A stretch of 64,000 bases of DNA from Bradyrhizobium sp. 4 (GTDB taxonomy: Bacteria > Pseudomonadota > Alphaproteobacteria > Rhizobiales > Xanthobacteraceae). The position numbers were made by a program, and so were the translations under genes. The DNA lies in NCBI RefSeq assembly GCF_023100905.1, contig NZ_CP064686.1, positions 2,976,001 to 3,040,000 on the forward strand, read 5' to 3'. Shown in pieces: positions 45,034 to 53,006 of the stretch. The stretch's first letter is position 1. Every line of letters starts with the position of its first letter. Below the pieces are notes generated by a model, which saw only the letters and a program-made list of their open reading frames with translations, did no database searches and was not told the DNA's origin.

Positions 45034-45246
45034 TCACCGCTCCAGTTCCTTGACGGCATCCTTTAGCAGTTCGAGAAGCCGGATTTCACATGCCCCCATC
45101 ACGAACTGATCGGCGTCGTCAGGCACGACAATCTGCCCCTGCACGTGTCCATCATGGGATTGGATGATGAAGTCTCGGGCCTTGCACGCTTCGTTGCGGA
45201 CGTTCGTTATCGCCGCAAGCGGACCCCATTCAATTCTGACAGCCAT
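45034..45246 (-). CDS. Small conserved hypothetical protein (70 aa)
   Basis: ATG 45246 with GAGG upstream. MAVRIEWGPLAAITNVRNEA, then GQIVVPDDADQFVMGACEIR and a C-terminal helix LLELLKDAVKEL. Compact alpha/beta look, intact, unknown function. Possibly cotranscribed with the membrane protein gene at 45280-45450. Confidence 0.6.
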   Translation of the reverse strand: MAVRIEWGPLAAITNVRNEACKARDFIIQSHDGHVQGQIVVPDDADQFVMGACEIRLLELLKDAVKELER

Positions 45247-45279
45247 TGCTAACCTCGCTCTTGGGGGAACGCGCGCGAG

Positions 45280-45450
45280 CTACTGCGGGTCATGCGAGTT
45301 GACGAGCGGTAAAGCCGGCACATCGATCGGCTCGCCTGGAGGTCGATCAACCCTGTTCGCTTTCTTTCCGCTGACGAGGACACCAATATAGCCGTCACCC
45401 ACCAGTAGGGCCCCTGCGATCATCAGCCAGTGCGGGAATGCCAAGGACAT
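45280..45450 (-). CDS. Small single-helix membrane protein (56 aa)
   Basis: ATG 45450 starts MSLAFPHWLMIAGALLVGDG, one membrane helix near the N-terminus, then a polar tail (GKKANRVDRPPGEPID). The FPHWLMIAGALLV start is a pattern seen in short Bradyrhizobium proteins. GAGG lies upstream. Role unknown. Confidence 0.6.
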   Translation of the reverse strand: MSLAFPHWLMIAGALLVGDGYIGVLVSGKKANRVDRPPGEPIDVPALPLVNSHDPQ

Positions 45451-45494
45451 GGTCGCTGGCCTCAAAATACCGCGCTCACGGGCGCCGGTAGGAC

Positions 45495-45593
45495 AAACCT
45501 ATTCAACCATTTCGTAATTGAACAAGTCAAATATTTAATATATTTAATCGGTAAATTAACCGTTGTGAGATATTAAGAGCGCGGGGTGCACTT
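45495..45593 (+). promoter_or_regulatory. AT-rich promoter region
   Basis: AT-rich block at about 45515-45575 (AATATTTAATATATTTAATC) directly before the ORF at 45594; similar in kind to those at 26.5, 30.05 and 34.5 kb. Confidence 0.45.
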
Positions 45594-45791
45594 ATGCCCT
45601 CGATAGAGTCTATGCACTTCAGCAGCACAGGGCCTTCCGACCAGTACCCCTATGATCGCGAGCCGGGTGCGCCTCCTGCGTGGCGTCCTTCGGCAAGTGG
45701 GCCAATCGACGCCGAGCCGGAAGCCGCGAATGACATCGCGGGCGAATGGCCTCTGCTGCCGTTCCCTGATGGCTGGTACGCCACCTGCTGA
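45594..45791 (+). CDS. Short hypothetical protein (uncertain)
   Basis: A 65-residue frame from ATG 45594 (MPSIESMHFSSTGPSDQYPY), acidic and proline-rich, ending PFPDGWYATC. The first 45 bp resemble sequence at about 34814, also downstream of an AT-rich block. Confidence 0.35.
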   Translation: MPSIESMHFSSTGPSDQYPYDREPGAPPAWRPSASGPIDAEPEAANDIAGEWPLLPFPDGWYATC

Positions 45792-45995
45792 GTTGTGACG
45801 CGGCGTCTGCCTCTATGGTGCTGGCAACCGGCAAAGCCGACACCTGAAAGCGTCTGCGGGCCGGTGGGGTTGCCCATTTAGCACATTGGCGAGGATTCAC
45901 CCCAATCAGGGATGATATGTGAGATACTCGACAGACAGTGTCGGAAGAGGCGATACTCTTGATGCGGGATGATGGGCCTAGTCGCGTCATTTTGC

Positions 45996-46184
45996 ATGTC
46001 GGAAGATGTACTTCGCTTCTACCAGTTTGCTGAGGTGTGCAGGGAACGGGCGGCGCAAGCCCGTCAGTCCGCCGACGCGGAGCCGTGGCTAAAGCTTGCT
46101 GAGGACTGGCTCGAATTCGCACGAGCCGACCAGCAACGGCGCGACAACGGAGCGCCTACGAGCCGCGCTGCATCCGATGAATAG
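45996..46184 (+). CDS. Small helical conserved protein (62 aa)
   Basis: ATG 45996: MSEDVLRFYQFAEVCRERAA, then EPWLKLAEDWLEFARADQQ. This matches a widespread short rhizobial family with the pattern AWLKLAEDWxxLA. Its 3' end overlaps the opposing gene at 46156-46329 by 29 nt. Confidence 0.65.
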   Translation: MSEDVLRFYQFAEVCRERAAQARQSADAEPWLKLAEDWLEFARADQQRRDNGAPTSRAASDE

Positions 46185-46329
46185 CGACCAGAAGATCTGG
46201 CCGCTCGAGCACTTCCACCAGCTTGTCCAAGATGATGCGCTCGTTATTCCGGGGCCTCGGTTCTAAGTATTCTTCCAGAATGCGCTGGGCGTCGCTAACA
46301 GCCTGAAGAGCTAGCTGTTCATCCGTCAT
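46156..46329 (-). CDS. Small helical protein, paralogue of 24157
   Basis: ATG 46329 follows GGAGG by 7 nt. The 57-residue product MTDEQLALQAVSDAQRILEE, YLEPRPRNNE, LDKLVEVLERPDLL matches the protein at 24157-24348. A strong ribosome site and the paralogy make it a confident small gene. Confidence 0.7.
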   Translation of the reverse strand: MTDEQLALQAVSDAQRILEEYLEPRPRNNERIILDKLVEVLERPDLLVAIHRMQRGS

Positions 46330-46536
46330 CTGTTAGCCTCCAGTGGCCATTCAGAACGGAAGAACTTACGTGTAAGATAGTTCCAAATCCCTTAACTGCC
46401 GGTTGATGATGCGGTGCTCACGACAGGTGGGGAGGCCGGCGGGTTTTTCTTTGATCAGATCGGACCGGGGCAGGCCAGTCCACGATGACTAAGTTTCACC
46501 CATGTGTATGATTCCCTTGGGCGGGCTTGATTCGTC

Positions 46537-46623
46537 ATGCTGGAAGCCATTCTCCTATTGCTGGGAATTGGGGCCGCAGCCCTTCTGCTGATCGCCTTCT
46601 GGGCACTGCAGCATCACGTATGA
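46537..46623 (+). CDS. 28-residue membrane microprotein, copy 2
   Basis: ATG 46537 after the conserved GCTTGATTCGTC. The peptide is MLEAILLLLGIGAAALLLIA then FWALQHHV. Same length, helix and C-terminal H-x-V as copy 1 at 29356, with mostly silent or conservative codon changes. Confidence 0.65.
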   Translation: MLEAILLLLGIGAAALLLIAFWALQHHV

Positions 46624-46781
46624 CTGCGCCTCTGGGGCCTAGCGCATCGAGGGCCGCCGCTTCACGCAGCAGGCTTGCTGCACGCGACTGTGATGACCGT
46701 TACGAAGCGCCCTGTGAAGTAGTTCACGAGCGGGAGGTATCCCTGAGCCTAGTCTGCGCGCTTCCACTGGAGGGAAGCGCA

Positions 46782-46952
46782 ATGAAGTGGAACTTGGCAA
46801 CGTATCGAATGCTCGCGCTGACGGCCGCTGTTCTGGTCGCGGCTGGTACTACTATGGCCGTCGGTACTCCTCGTGGAGTCCATGAACCAATGTTGGGGTC
46901 CGATTGGCAATGCAGCCGGACCATGCTGCTCGTAACCACGTGTGCGCACTGA
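46782..46952 (+). CDS. Small membrane or exported protein (56 aa), intact copy
   Basis: ATG 46782 with GGAGGG 8 nt upstream. MKWNLATYRMLALTAAVLVA has a single hydrophobic segment (about 9-29) that may be a signal or anchor. The tail has two cysteines (SDWQCSRTMLLVTTCAH). The copy at 33708 lacks two bases. Confidence 0.6.
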   Translation: MKWNLATYRMLALTAAVLVAAGTTMAVGTPRGVHEPMLGSDWQCSRTMLLVTTCAH

Positions 46953-47148
46953 AGCATTGATCGGATAGCCGCAGACGCGCTCGGCAAAGCTAGCGGGCGC
47001 TCGCTCACACATCTCGGCCTTCACGAATGTCGGCCTTACAATCGGTTAACGAAGAACCCCTAGCGTGTTCCGCCGTTGACCTGCATCCCGTCACGCATAA
47101 CGAGGTGGGTCTAGGACGGGCCGATACCATGGCGGACCTAACGAAAGA

Positions 47149-47361
47149 TTGGACAAACTCCGTGCGGATGCCGCGGATTTGGCCCTTATGAGCAGGCGAT
47201 CGAGCGACCCGCAAAAGCGCGCACTTTTCGAACGCTTGGCAGATGAGCTCGCCATAGAGGCTCTCGAACTCGAGCAGGTGGTGAAGCTGCAAAGCCGGCG
47301 CTCCGGTCACAGCGACATGGATAAAGTCGTGCCCCTCCACGTGCGTCCAGATCGTCGCTGA
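47149..47361 (+). CDS. Small helical protein, 5'-damaged copy
   Basis: Homologous to 34056-34289, but one base is missing near CTAACGAAAG, so the original ATG at 47129 is out of frame. A TTG at 47149 could restart translation at residue 8 of the original. Probably non-functional or poorly expressed. Confidence 0.45.
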   Translation: MDKLRADAADLALMSRRSSDPQKRALFERLADELAIEALELEQVVKLQSRRSGHSDMDKVVPLHVRPDRR

Positions 47362-47362
47362 C

Positions 47363-47750
47363 CGATCCCGCTTCCCATTTTGGGCTACCGCCTCAACTCG
47401 CGGCCCCTCGTTCACAGCTGGCGGTCTTCATGCGACAAAGCCTCGCGGTCTGTCCGGATCTCGGTCTACCGGCCAAACTCCGTCGGCTGCCGGGCCGACC
47501 GCGGCGCTGCTTCGTCCCATTAGGTGGCTTGGCCCAGGGCGACGTCACGCTTGCCCAGAAATTGCTCTCGAAACCGAGGAGAGCCTCGCGTTGAGCGTCG
47601 CCAATAACTTCCCGGGGCCGATCGGCTCGCGCCTACTCTGTCGTCTCCTTTAGAGGGTATGGGCTCGCGCGTACGCCTTTTCGCGAGTTAGATTTCGCGG
47701 AGAAGCCGCGAAACTCTCCGGCGGCCTTAACGGATGCAGCGGTCTGCACC
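47363..47750. other. Intergenic stretch inside the split IS
   Basis: No gene seen. A minus frame at about 47640-47745 (VKAAGEFRGFSAKSNSRK) could be a remnant. Confidence 0.35.
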
Positions 47751-47799
47751 CTTGCCACCGTTGTCAGGTTGAATAAACCCGTAGCCCTTCGTCGGGTTG
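47751..47799 (-). pseudogene. Fragment of a cold-shock gene
   Basis: On the minus strand it encodes NPTKGYGFIQPDNGGK, residues 10-25 of the CspA at 27180, with few nucleotide differences. It ends a few bases before the IS1182 transposase C-terminal fragment. Confidence 0.8.
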
Positions 47800-47806
47800 A
47801 GACGTT

Positions 47807-48037
47807 GCCCGGTCGTTCGCTGGCACCGAGGGCTTCGAGCTCTCTCGGCGTCAGCGCAAAAAGATCGAGATGAGGTTCGCACACTTGAAGCGCATCCTGA
47901 AGCTTGGTCGACTCCGATTGCGCGGCCCGCAAGGTGCCCAGGATGAGTTTGTTCTAGCCGCCATCGCCCAGAATCTGAGGCGGTTTGCATCGCTGGTCGC
48001 ACGACCGCCACCGGCTCAGGCTCTGCGCACCGCGTAG
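47807..48037 (+). pseudogene. IS1182 transposase, C-terminal fragment
   Basis: Reads RQRKKIEMRFAHLKRILKLG, RLRLRGPQGAQDEFVLAAIA, QNLRRFASLVARPPP and a stop, matching the end of the transposase at 55848. The right inverted repeat lies 90 bp downstream. Confidence 0.85.
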
Positions 48038-48148
48038 CGTGGCGTCGAAGTTGCGTAAAATGCGTCAGGGCCAGTGCTTCAGAGCGCGGCTCAACGAAAG
48101 GCCCAACGGCTAAATCCATTGCAGCCGACTTTTGCAACAAAATCGGCC

Positions 48149-48405
48149 CTAAGCCGAAGAGCGCCTCAGACACCGTGATGTCCGCTGTCGCTGGTAAACC
48201 GATCGCGTAGCTGAAATTGCCTCGAAGGCAGCTTCTCGCCCAAACAGTCAAGTGGATCAGTTCTACTGACGCACCCTCGCTTGCTGAGCTCCGCCTGCGA
48301 CACTGTGTTACTGTTTGCTGATCTGCAACTCTTGCTGGAGTCTTCCTCAGGGCATAGCCTGCTCGCTCGCATTAGTTCTCTGCGCCATCACAAAGGGAGG
48401 GAACG
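48149..48405. other. Intergenic region, includes a sequence also flanking the second IS1182
   Basis: The first about 95 bp (48150-48245) match, uninterrupted, the joined flanks of the IS1182 at 54374-55956. No gene supported. Confidence 0.5.
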
Positions 48406-48921
48406 ATGGCTTTTAATCGTGTACTCATCGCATTGTTTTCGGTCGTTGCCATTCTGACCAGTTTTAGCGCCGTTGCACAGGGCGTGCCGCCGGAAGGCTC
48501 GGTCTCGGTCATATTCACCGCCACGCCTATTCCAGCGCCCAAGCCAATGTCGATCGGCAGCGGCAGAGAGTTTGTTTTTATGAACCAAGCCATGGCAGCC
48601 TGGAACGAGGCTGGAAACCCTGTACTCAACAACATAGGTGGACGCTGTCAGTTGAGCCGCCTTACGGATTCGTCCGCAAAGACCGCGGAGATTCACGGGT
48701 TCTGTACTTACATCGACAAGGACGGCGATCAAGTGTTCGAACAGTGTGACCGGCTGCCGGGATCTCCCAACAATTGCAAGATCACTGGGAGAACGGGGAA
48801 ATTTGAAGGTCTCCAGGCTGCGCTCGTCGTCACCATCGACCCGCTCAAGAGTAACTTCGATGGCATCAGCCAGGTCATTGGTCACAAGAAGGGGACGTAC
48901 AAGTTCACCAAGACGAACTGA
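48406..48921 (+). CDS. Exported hypothetical protein (171 aa)
   Basis: ATG 48406 with GGGAGG upstream. A signal peptide (MAFNRVLIALFSVVAILTSF, cleaved near VAQ) is followed by a beta-rich mature protein with four cysteines (GGRCQLS, HGFCTYID, EQCDRLP, NNCKIT) that could form two disulphides in the periplasm. The end GKFEGLQAAL ... GTYKF recalls lipocalin-like or allene-oxide-cyclase-like barrels, but I cannot assign a family. Intact. Confidence 0.8.
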   Translation: MAFNRVLIALFSVVAILTSFSAVAQGVPPEGSVSVIFTATPIPAPKPMSIGSGREFVFMNQAMAAWNEAGNPVLNNIGGRCQLSRLTDSSAKTAEIHGFCTYIDKDGDQVFEQCDRLPGSPNNCKITGRTGKFEGLQAALVVTIDPLKSNFDGISQVIGHKKGTYKFTKTN

Positions 48922-49017
48922 GCCAACCAGGTGCCAACAGCTACGTACTTGAACGATGCGAGTTATATCACCCAGCATGGCGCAGTGCGTGATCCATCGG
49001 CGGCTGAGACAGTGCTG

Positions 49018-49272
49018 ATGAGGCGACGAGTTTTCGTTGCGGCCCTGGCAAGTGCCGCCGTTGCATGGCGGTTGGCAGGATGGCCACAAGGCGGCAAACT
49101 TGGCGAATTGGGTACCTAGTGCCAGGCTTCATAGGTGGCCCCGACCTCAAGCTGCTTGAGGTATTCAAACAAGAGTTGAACACTCTCGGGATGGGAGCCG
49201 AACAGCGTCATGACAGAAGCCGACGCCAGCCTAAAGCCGACGTGAGGACGTTTATGGCCGAGATCAGAAAGT
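49018..49272 (+). pseudogene. ABC substrate-binding protein, N-terminal fragment
   Basis: ATG 49018: MRRRVFVAALASAAVAWRLA is the Tat-like signal of the ABC_sub_bind (PF04392) family. A shift then gives WRIGYLVPGFIGGPDLKLLE and EVFKQELNTLG in another frame before similarity ends. It is followed by a second, longer copy. Confidence 0.6.
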
Positions 49273-49351
49273 GATCCGCACCGATCGTTGAGGCGTTGAG
49301 GCGTGGTATCACGTGTTTGGTCGTTGTCTTCAGGCTTCTGCGAGGATTGCA

Positions 49352-50331
49352 ATGAAGCGACGAGAGTTCATTGCGGGAACTGCGGCGCTGCTCATTTCGC
49401 CACGTTCTTCGCAGGGGCAAGGTAAGCGTCGTCGGCTCGGCTTTCTCGCCATAGGCGATGGAAGCGGCAAGGCCCTTAATTAAGCCGAGTTTGCGTTCAT
49501 TGATGCGCTGCGAAGCGTAGGTTGGATACAGGGAAAGAACCTCACCATAGAGTATCGCTTTTCTCAACCCGCAGATCGACTGACAGATTCCGTCGCCGAC
49601 CTGATGGCCCTCCGCCCCGACATCCTGATCGCTCCAGGACCGCAAGCAGCAATAGCGCTCAAATCGGCGACCGGCACGATTCCCATCGTATTCGTGGGTG
49701 TCGCCGATCCCGTGCACCTCGGCCTCATACAAAGCCTGTCGCGACCAGGTGGCAACATGACAGGCGTGACGACCAACGTCCCCGACGACTTCTTCGCAAA
49801 ACGTCTAGAAATCCTTCGAGAACTTGTTCCAGGCGCATCTAAAATCGCAGTTTTGCTCAATCCAGACAATCCACTGCAAAGGCTGTACTTCGCGGAAGAG
49901 ATCCCCCGCATAGCCCGGCACCTCGGCGTGCCTCTGCCTCTCGTTCCGGCGACCAAGCCCGAAGAACTCGACATTGCCTTTGCCTCGGCCGCCGCCCAAC
50001 ACGCCGATGCGATCATTGATTTCGGCGATGCGCTCACTTATGCCCAGGCGCAGCGGATTATCGCGCTGGCGGCTAAGTATCACCTGCCAGCAAACTACTT
50101 GTTCCGGCATTATGCCGATGGGGGATTATCGGTATACGGGGCCGATACTGCCGATTTATTCCGTCAGGCGGGCGACCATGTAGACAAAATCCTCAGGGTG
50201 CCAAACCTGTGGACCTCCCGGTACAAAGGCCAACGAAGTTCGTCCTTATAATCAACGTAAAGACAGCCAAAGCGCTGGGTCTCACCGTGCCGACCTCGTT
50301 GCTGATACGGGCCGACGAAGTGATCGAATAA
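49352..50331 (+). pseudogene. ABC_sub_bind family substrate-binding protein with a stop and a frameshift
   Basis: From ATG 49352 (MKRREFIAGTAALLISPRSS) the frame meets TAA at 49481 (expected Gln). It then continues in frame with EFAFIDALRSVGWIQGKNLT, GTIPIVFVGVADPVHLGLIQ and ADLFRQAGDHVDKIL. At about 50201 a one-base shift leads into PTKFVLIINVKTAKALGLTV and the stop at 50331. Two lesions make it a pseudogene of a periplasmic binding protein, about 326 residues if repaired. Confidence 0.85.
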
Positions 50332-50530
50332 GGCTCGGCTGCGCTGCATGGGCCAATACCCGAAAGTCGCTTGGAGCGTGTCATGTCGGCTGGCAGAGGC
50401 AAACCGGACAGCGATCCAGCTTGCAGCCTACCGCCGCTTGTGACCCAAAGCAGGCCTAGGAACCCTTCTAATCATATTTGATTTCCTCAGACAGGCAGAC
50501 CCAGCCCTCTTTGTGATAATCTGTTGCGAA
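50332..50530. other. Intergenic region
   Basis: No feature seen. Confidence 0.4.
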
Positions 50531-51523
50531 ATGAGTTCCGTAGACGTGGTTGTTCCCTGCTTCCGGTACGGGCACTTCCTACGAGAGTGCGTCGAGAGCG
50601 TTTTGACGCAATCGGGCCCCGAGTTGCGCGTGCTCATTATCGATGATGCGTCGCCGGACAATACAGCGGAAGTTGCGCAACAATTAGTGTGCTCCGATCC
50701 CCGCGTCGATTACCGCAGGCACACCTCGAATCAAGGTCTCATCGCTACAGCGAATGAAGGCATCGCCTGGGCGAGAGCCGACTATATGCTTCTGCTGTCT
50801 GCGGACGATTACCTGTTGCCGGGTGCCCTTTCGAGATCAGTCGAACTGATGGACCATCATCCTTCTGTCGCTTTCGCCTTCGGCGGCGCGGTTGTTCTTG
50901 ATCAACGGGGGAAGCGTTCGCGGCGTAGAACAGGCGTGGGATCCAGAACCCACATCTTGTCCGGCCCTGATTTCATTGCACTTGGCAGCGCAAAAAACAT
51001 TGTGCTGTCACCAACCGTCGTGGTTCGCACAAGCCTGCAGAAAGGCTTGGGCGGGTATTTAGCTGACCTACCGTACGCCTCTGATATGGAAATGTGGTTA
51101 CGGCTCGCCGCACACGGGGATGTCGGGGTCATTGCCGCTGACCAAGCCGTGTATCGAGCGCACTCGGCCAACATGTCAAGTGAGCCTTCGTGGGAGCAAG
51201 ACCTGCTCCAACGCAAGGCCGCGATAGAACATTTCCTGGATAGTAGCGCGGCCAGGTTGACCAACGCTGCTGATCTCCGTGCCTGGATGAACCAGATGTT
51301 GGCACTTGAAGCGATCCGCTGCGCAAGCGCTGCCTTCAACGAAGGCGCGATAGAAAGCTCAGCACGCCTGTCTAAACTTGCAGTGAGTATTGATCCGAGC
51401 GTTCAAAGATCGCGTCCTTGGTGGTTTCTCGCCTGCAAGAAGGTTCTTGGGTTGCGAGGATGGCAGCTGGTGCGGCCTGCAGTTGAATGGTCTAGATCTA
51501 TCTTGCGGAGGGAGCACCGCTGA
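50531..51523 (+). CDS. Glycosyltransferase family 2 protein
   Basis: A 330-residue GT-A fold enzyme. The N-terminal SVDVVVPCFRYGHFLRECVE, nucleotide-sugar residues in IIDDASPDNT, and the metal-binding SADDYLLPGA (Asp92, Asp93) are typical. The acceptor half contains DMEMWLRLA (the family ED-type general base region). ATG 50531 begins the first strand. It stands alone between a dead ABC gene and an IS110, so its polysaccharide pathway cannot be told. Confidence 0.9.
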   Translation: MSSVDVVVPCFRYGHFLRECVESVLTQSGPELRVLIIDDASPDNTAEVAQQLVCSDPRVDYRRHTSNQGLIATANEGIAWARADYMLLLSADDYLLPGALSRSVELMDHHPSVAFAFGGAVVLDQRGKRSRRRTGVGSRTHILSGPDFIALGSAKNIVLSPTVVVRTSLQKGLGGYLADLPYASDMEMWLRLAAHGDVGVIAADQAVYRAHSANMSSEPSWEQDLLQRKAAIEHFLDSSAARLTNAADLRAWMNQMLALEAIRCASAAFNEGAIESSARLSKLAVSIDPSVQRSRPWWFLACKKVLGLRGWQLVRPAVEWSRSILRREHR

Positions 51524-51643
51524 AGGCTGCCAAAGGACTCGGCCATATCTCCGCTTGTGATGCTGTGGACGGCTCCTCCCCGGGCACGAGAGTGCCAAAG
51601 ACTGGGCGCCGTTTAAGGCTCCCACGATTCGGAGGAGCAGCCT

Positions 51644-52688
51644 ATGCAGTCAATTTCAACGATTGGTCTGGATATCGCGAAGTCGGTCTTTCAAGTGCAT
51701 GGGGTCGATGCAGCCGGCCAGGTGATCATACGCCGTCAGCTCAAGCGCCGTTTCGTGCTGTCCTTCTTTGAGAAGTTGCCGCCGTGCCTCGTGGGGATCG
51801 AGGCTTGCGCGTCCTCGCATTATTGGTCGCGCGAGCTGCAGGCGTTGGGGCATACGGTGCGATTGATGCCTCCGGCCTATGTGAAGCCCTACGTTAAGCC
51901 CTACGTTAAGCGGCAGAAGAACGACAGCACCGACGCGGAGGCTATTTGCGAGGCGGTCACAAGGCCCAACATGCGGTTCGTGCCGACCAAGACCATCGAA
52001 CAACAGAGCTGTCTGATGCTTCATCGCGTGCGCCATCTCTTCATTCGCCAGCAGACTGCCGTCATCAACTCGATCCGCGCATATCTGGCCGAGTTCGGGA
52101 TTGTTGCCGCCGTCGGGCGCAGGGGTGTCGAACAGCTGTTAGAAGTCGTCGCCGATCCAGCCGACCGCCGAGTTCCGGAGGTGGCCCGCGCGTGTCTGGC
52201 GGCTCTCGGCGGCCAGTTGCGGGCACTGAAGGCTCAAATCCTGGAGTTCGATAGGCGCATTATTGCCTGGCATCGATCAAACGCGACGAGCAAGCGACTG
52301 GATGCGATCCCTGGCGTCGGTCCAGCACTGGCAACCGGCGCTAGTCGCGAGCGTTGCCGATGCCAAGACCTTCCGATCGGGGCGGGACTTCTCGGCTTGG
52401 GTCGGGCTCGTGCCGAAGCAGAACTCGAGTGGGGGCAAGGACAAGCTTGGCCGGATCAGCAAGCAAGGCGATCGCTATTTACGCAGCCTATTCACAGCGG
52501 GCGCACTCGCCGTGATCCGCTATGCCAAGATCCATGGCACAAGCCATCGGCCTTGGCTCACTGCGTTATTGGCACGGCGCCCTACCAAGGTCGCAGCCAT
52601 CGCACTCGCCAATAAGCTCGCCAGGATGGCATGGGCGATGATGGCCAGGAACGAACCCTACAAGGAACCCGCCGGCCTTACGGCGTGA
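51644..52688 (+). mobile_element. IS110-family transposase gene, frameshifted
   Basis: ATG 51644 (GGAGGAG upstream). The DEDD domain is seen in IGLDIAKSVFQVHG, GIEACASSHYW and STDAEAICEA. The C-terminal transposase domain (FRSGRDFSAWVGLVPKQNSS) is in another frame: one extra G in ACCGGCGC at about 52335 shifts it. A 12-bp tandem repeat gives YVKPYVKPYVKR. The original product is about 345 residues. Element ends could not be defined; a 9-bp hairpin follows at 52696. Confidence 0.88.
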
Positions 52689-52695
52689 ACGAGAT

Positions 52696-52717
52696 CACAG
52701 CCGGTCATCCGGCTGTG
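52696..52717 (+). terminator. Hairpin after the first IS110 gene
   Basis: Perfect 9-bp stem CACAGCCGG / CCGGCTGTG with a TCAT loop, 8 nt after the transposase stop. No T-tract; may be part of the IS end. Confidence 0.5.
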
Positions 52718-53006
52718 ACGTAACGGTTGGAAGGGCGAACAGCACTAATGCAGCGCCGGTCGATCCGGCGATCAGGACAACCCACATGGGCCAGGGCATC
52801 TTCGAATGCGTGCTTTTGATCGGGACCTGATCCGCGGAGGGCATTATGGCCAGCGGTCATGAGTACCGCACAAGAAGGCCGAACACATGGCTGCTTCGAC
52901 CAACGCCGCAAGTGAAGATTCTCCTTGCCAACCCGGAGCCAATGGTATGGACCCCGCCCTTGCGGCGGTGGAATCTCAAGCGTCAACTGCAGCGAAGGAG
53001 GATGTT
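52718..53006. other. Region between the two IS110 genes
   Basis: No gene. An in-frame upstream extension of the second transposase (from ATG 52887, MAASTNAASEDSPCQ) lacks family similarity. Confidence 0.4.

Larger units (their letters stand above)
46668..47362 (+). repeat. 700-bp segmental duplication, copy 2
   Basis: Direct repeat of 33610-34290, 13 kb away and located inside the split IS1182. Confidence 0.85.
44318..48148 (+). mobile_element. IS1182-type element split by about 3.1 kb of other DNA
   Basis: Left end GGCCGATTTTGCTGCAAAAG at 44318-44339 and right end CTTTTGCAACAAAATCGGCC at 48127-48148 are near-perfect inverted repeats. The transposase N-terminus (to 44701) and C-terminus (47807-48037) are both on the plus strand in the right order. 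The middle of the transposase is replaced by 44702-47806, which holds several small genes, one copy of the 700-bp duplication and a piece of cspA. An intact element of this type is about 1.6 kb (compare 54374-55956). Confidence 0.7.

Noticed and set aside
49208..49732. 174-codon minus frame
   Set aside because: Lies opposite the ABC substrate-binding pseudogene and has no family resemblance.
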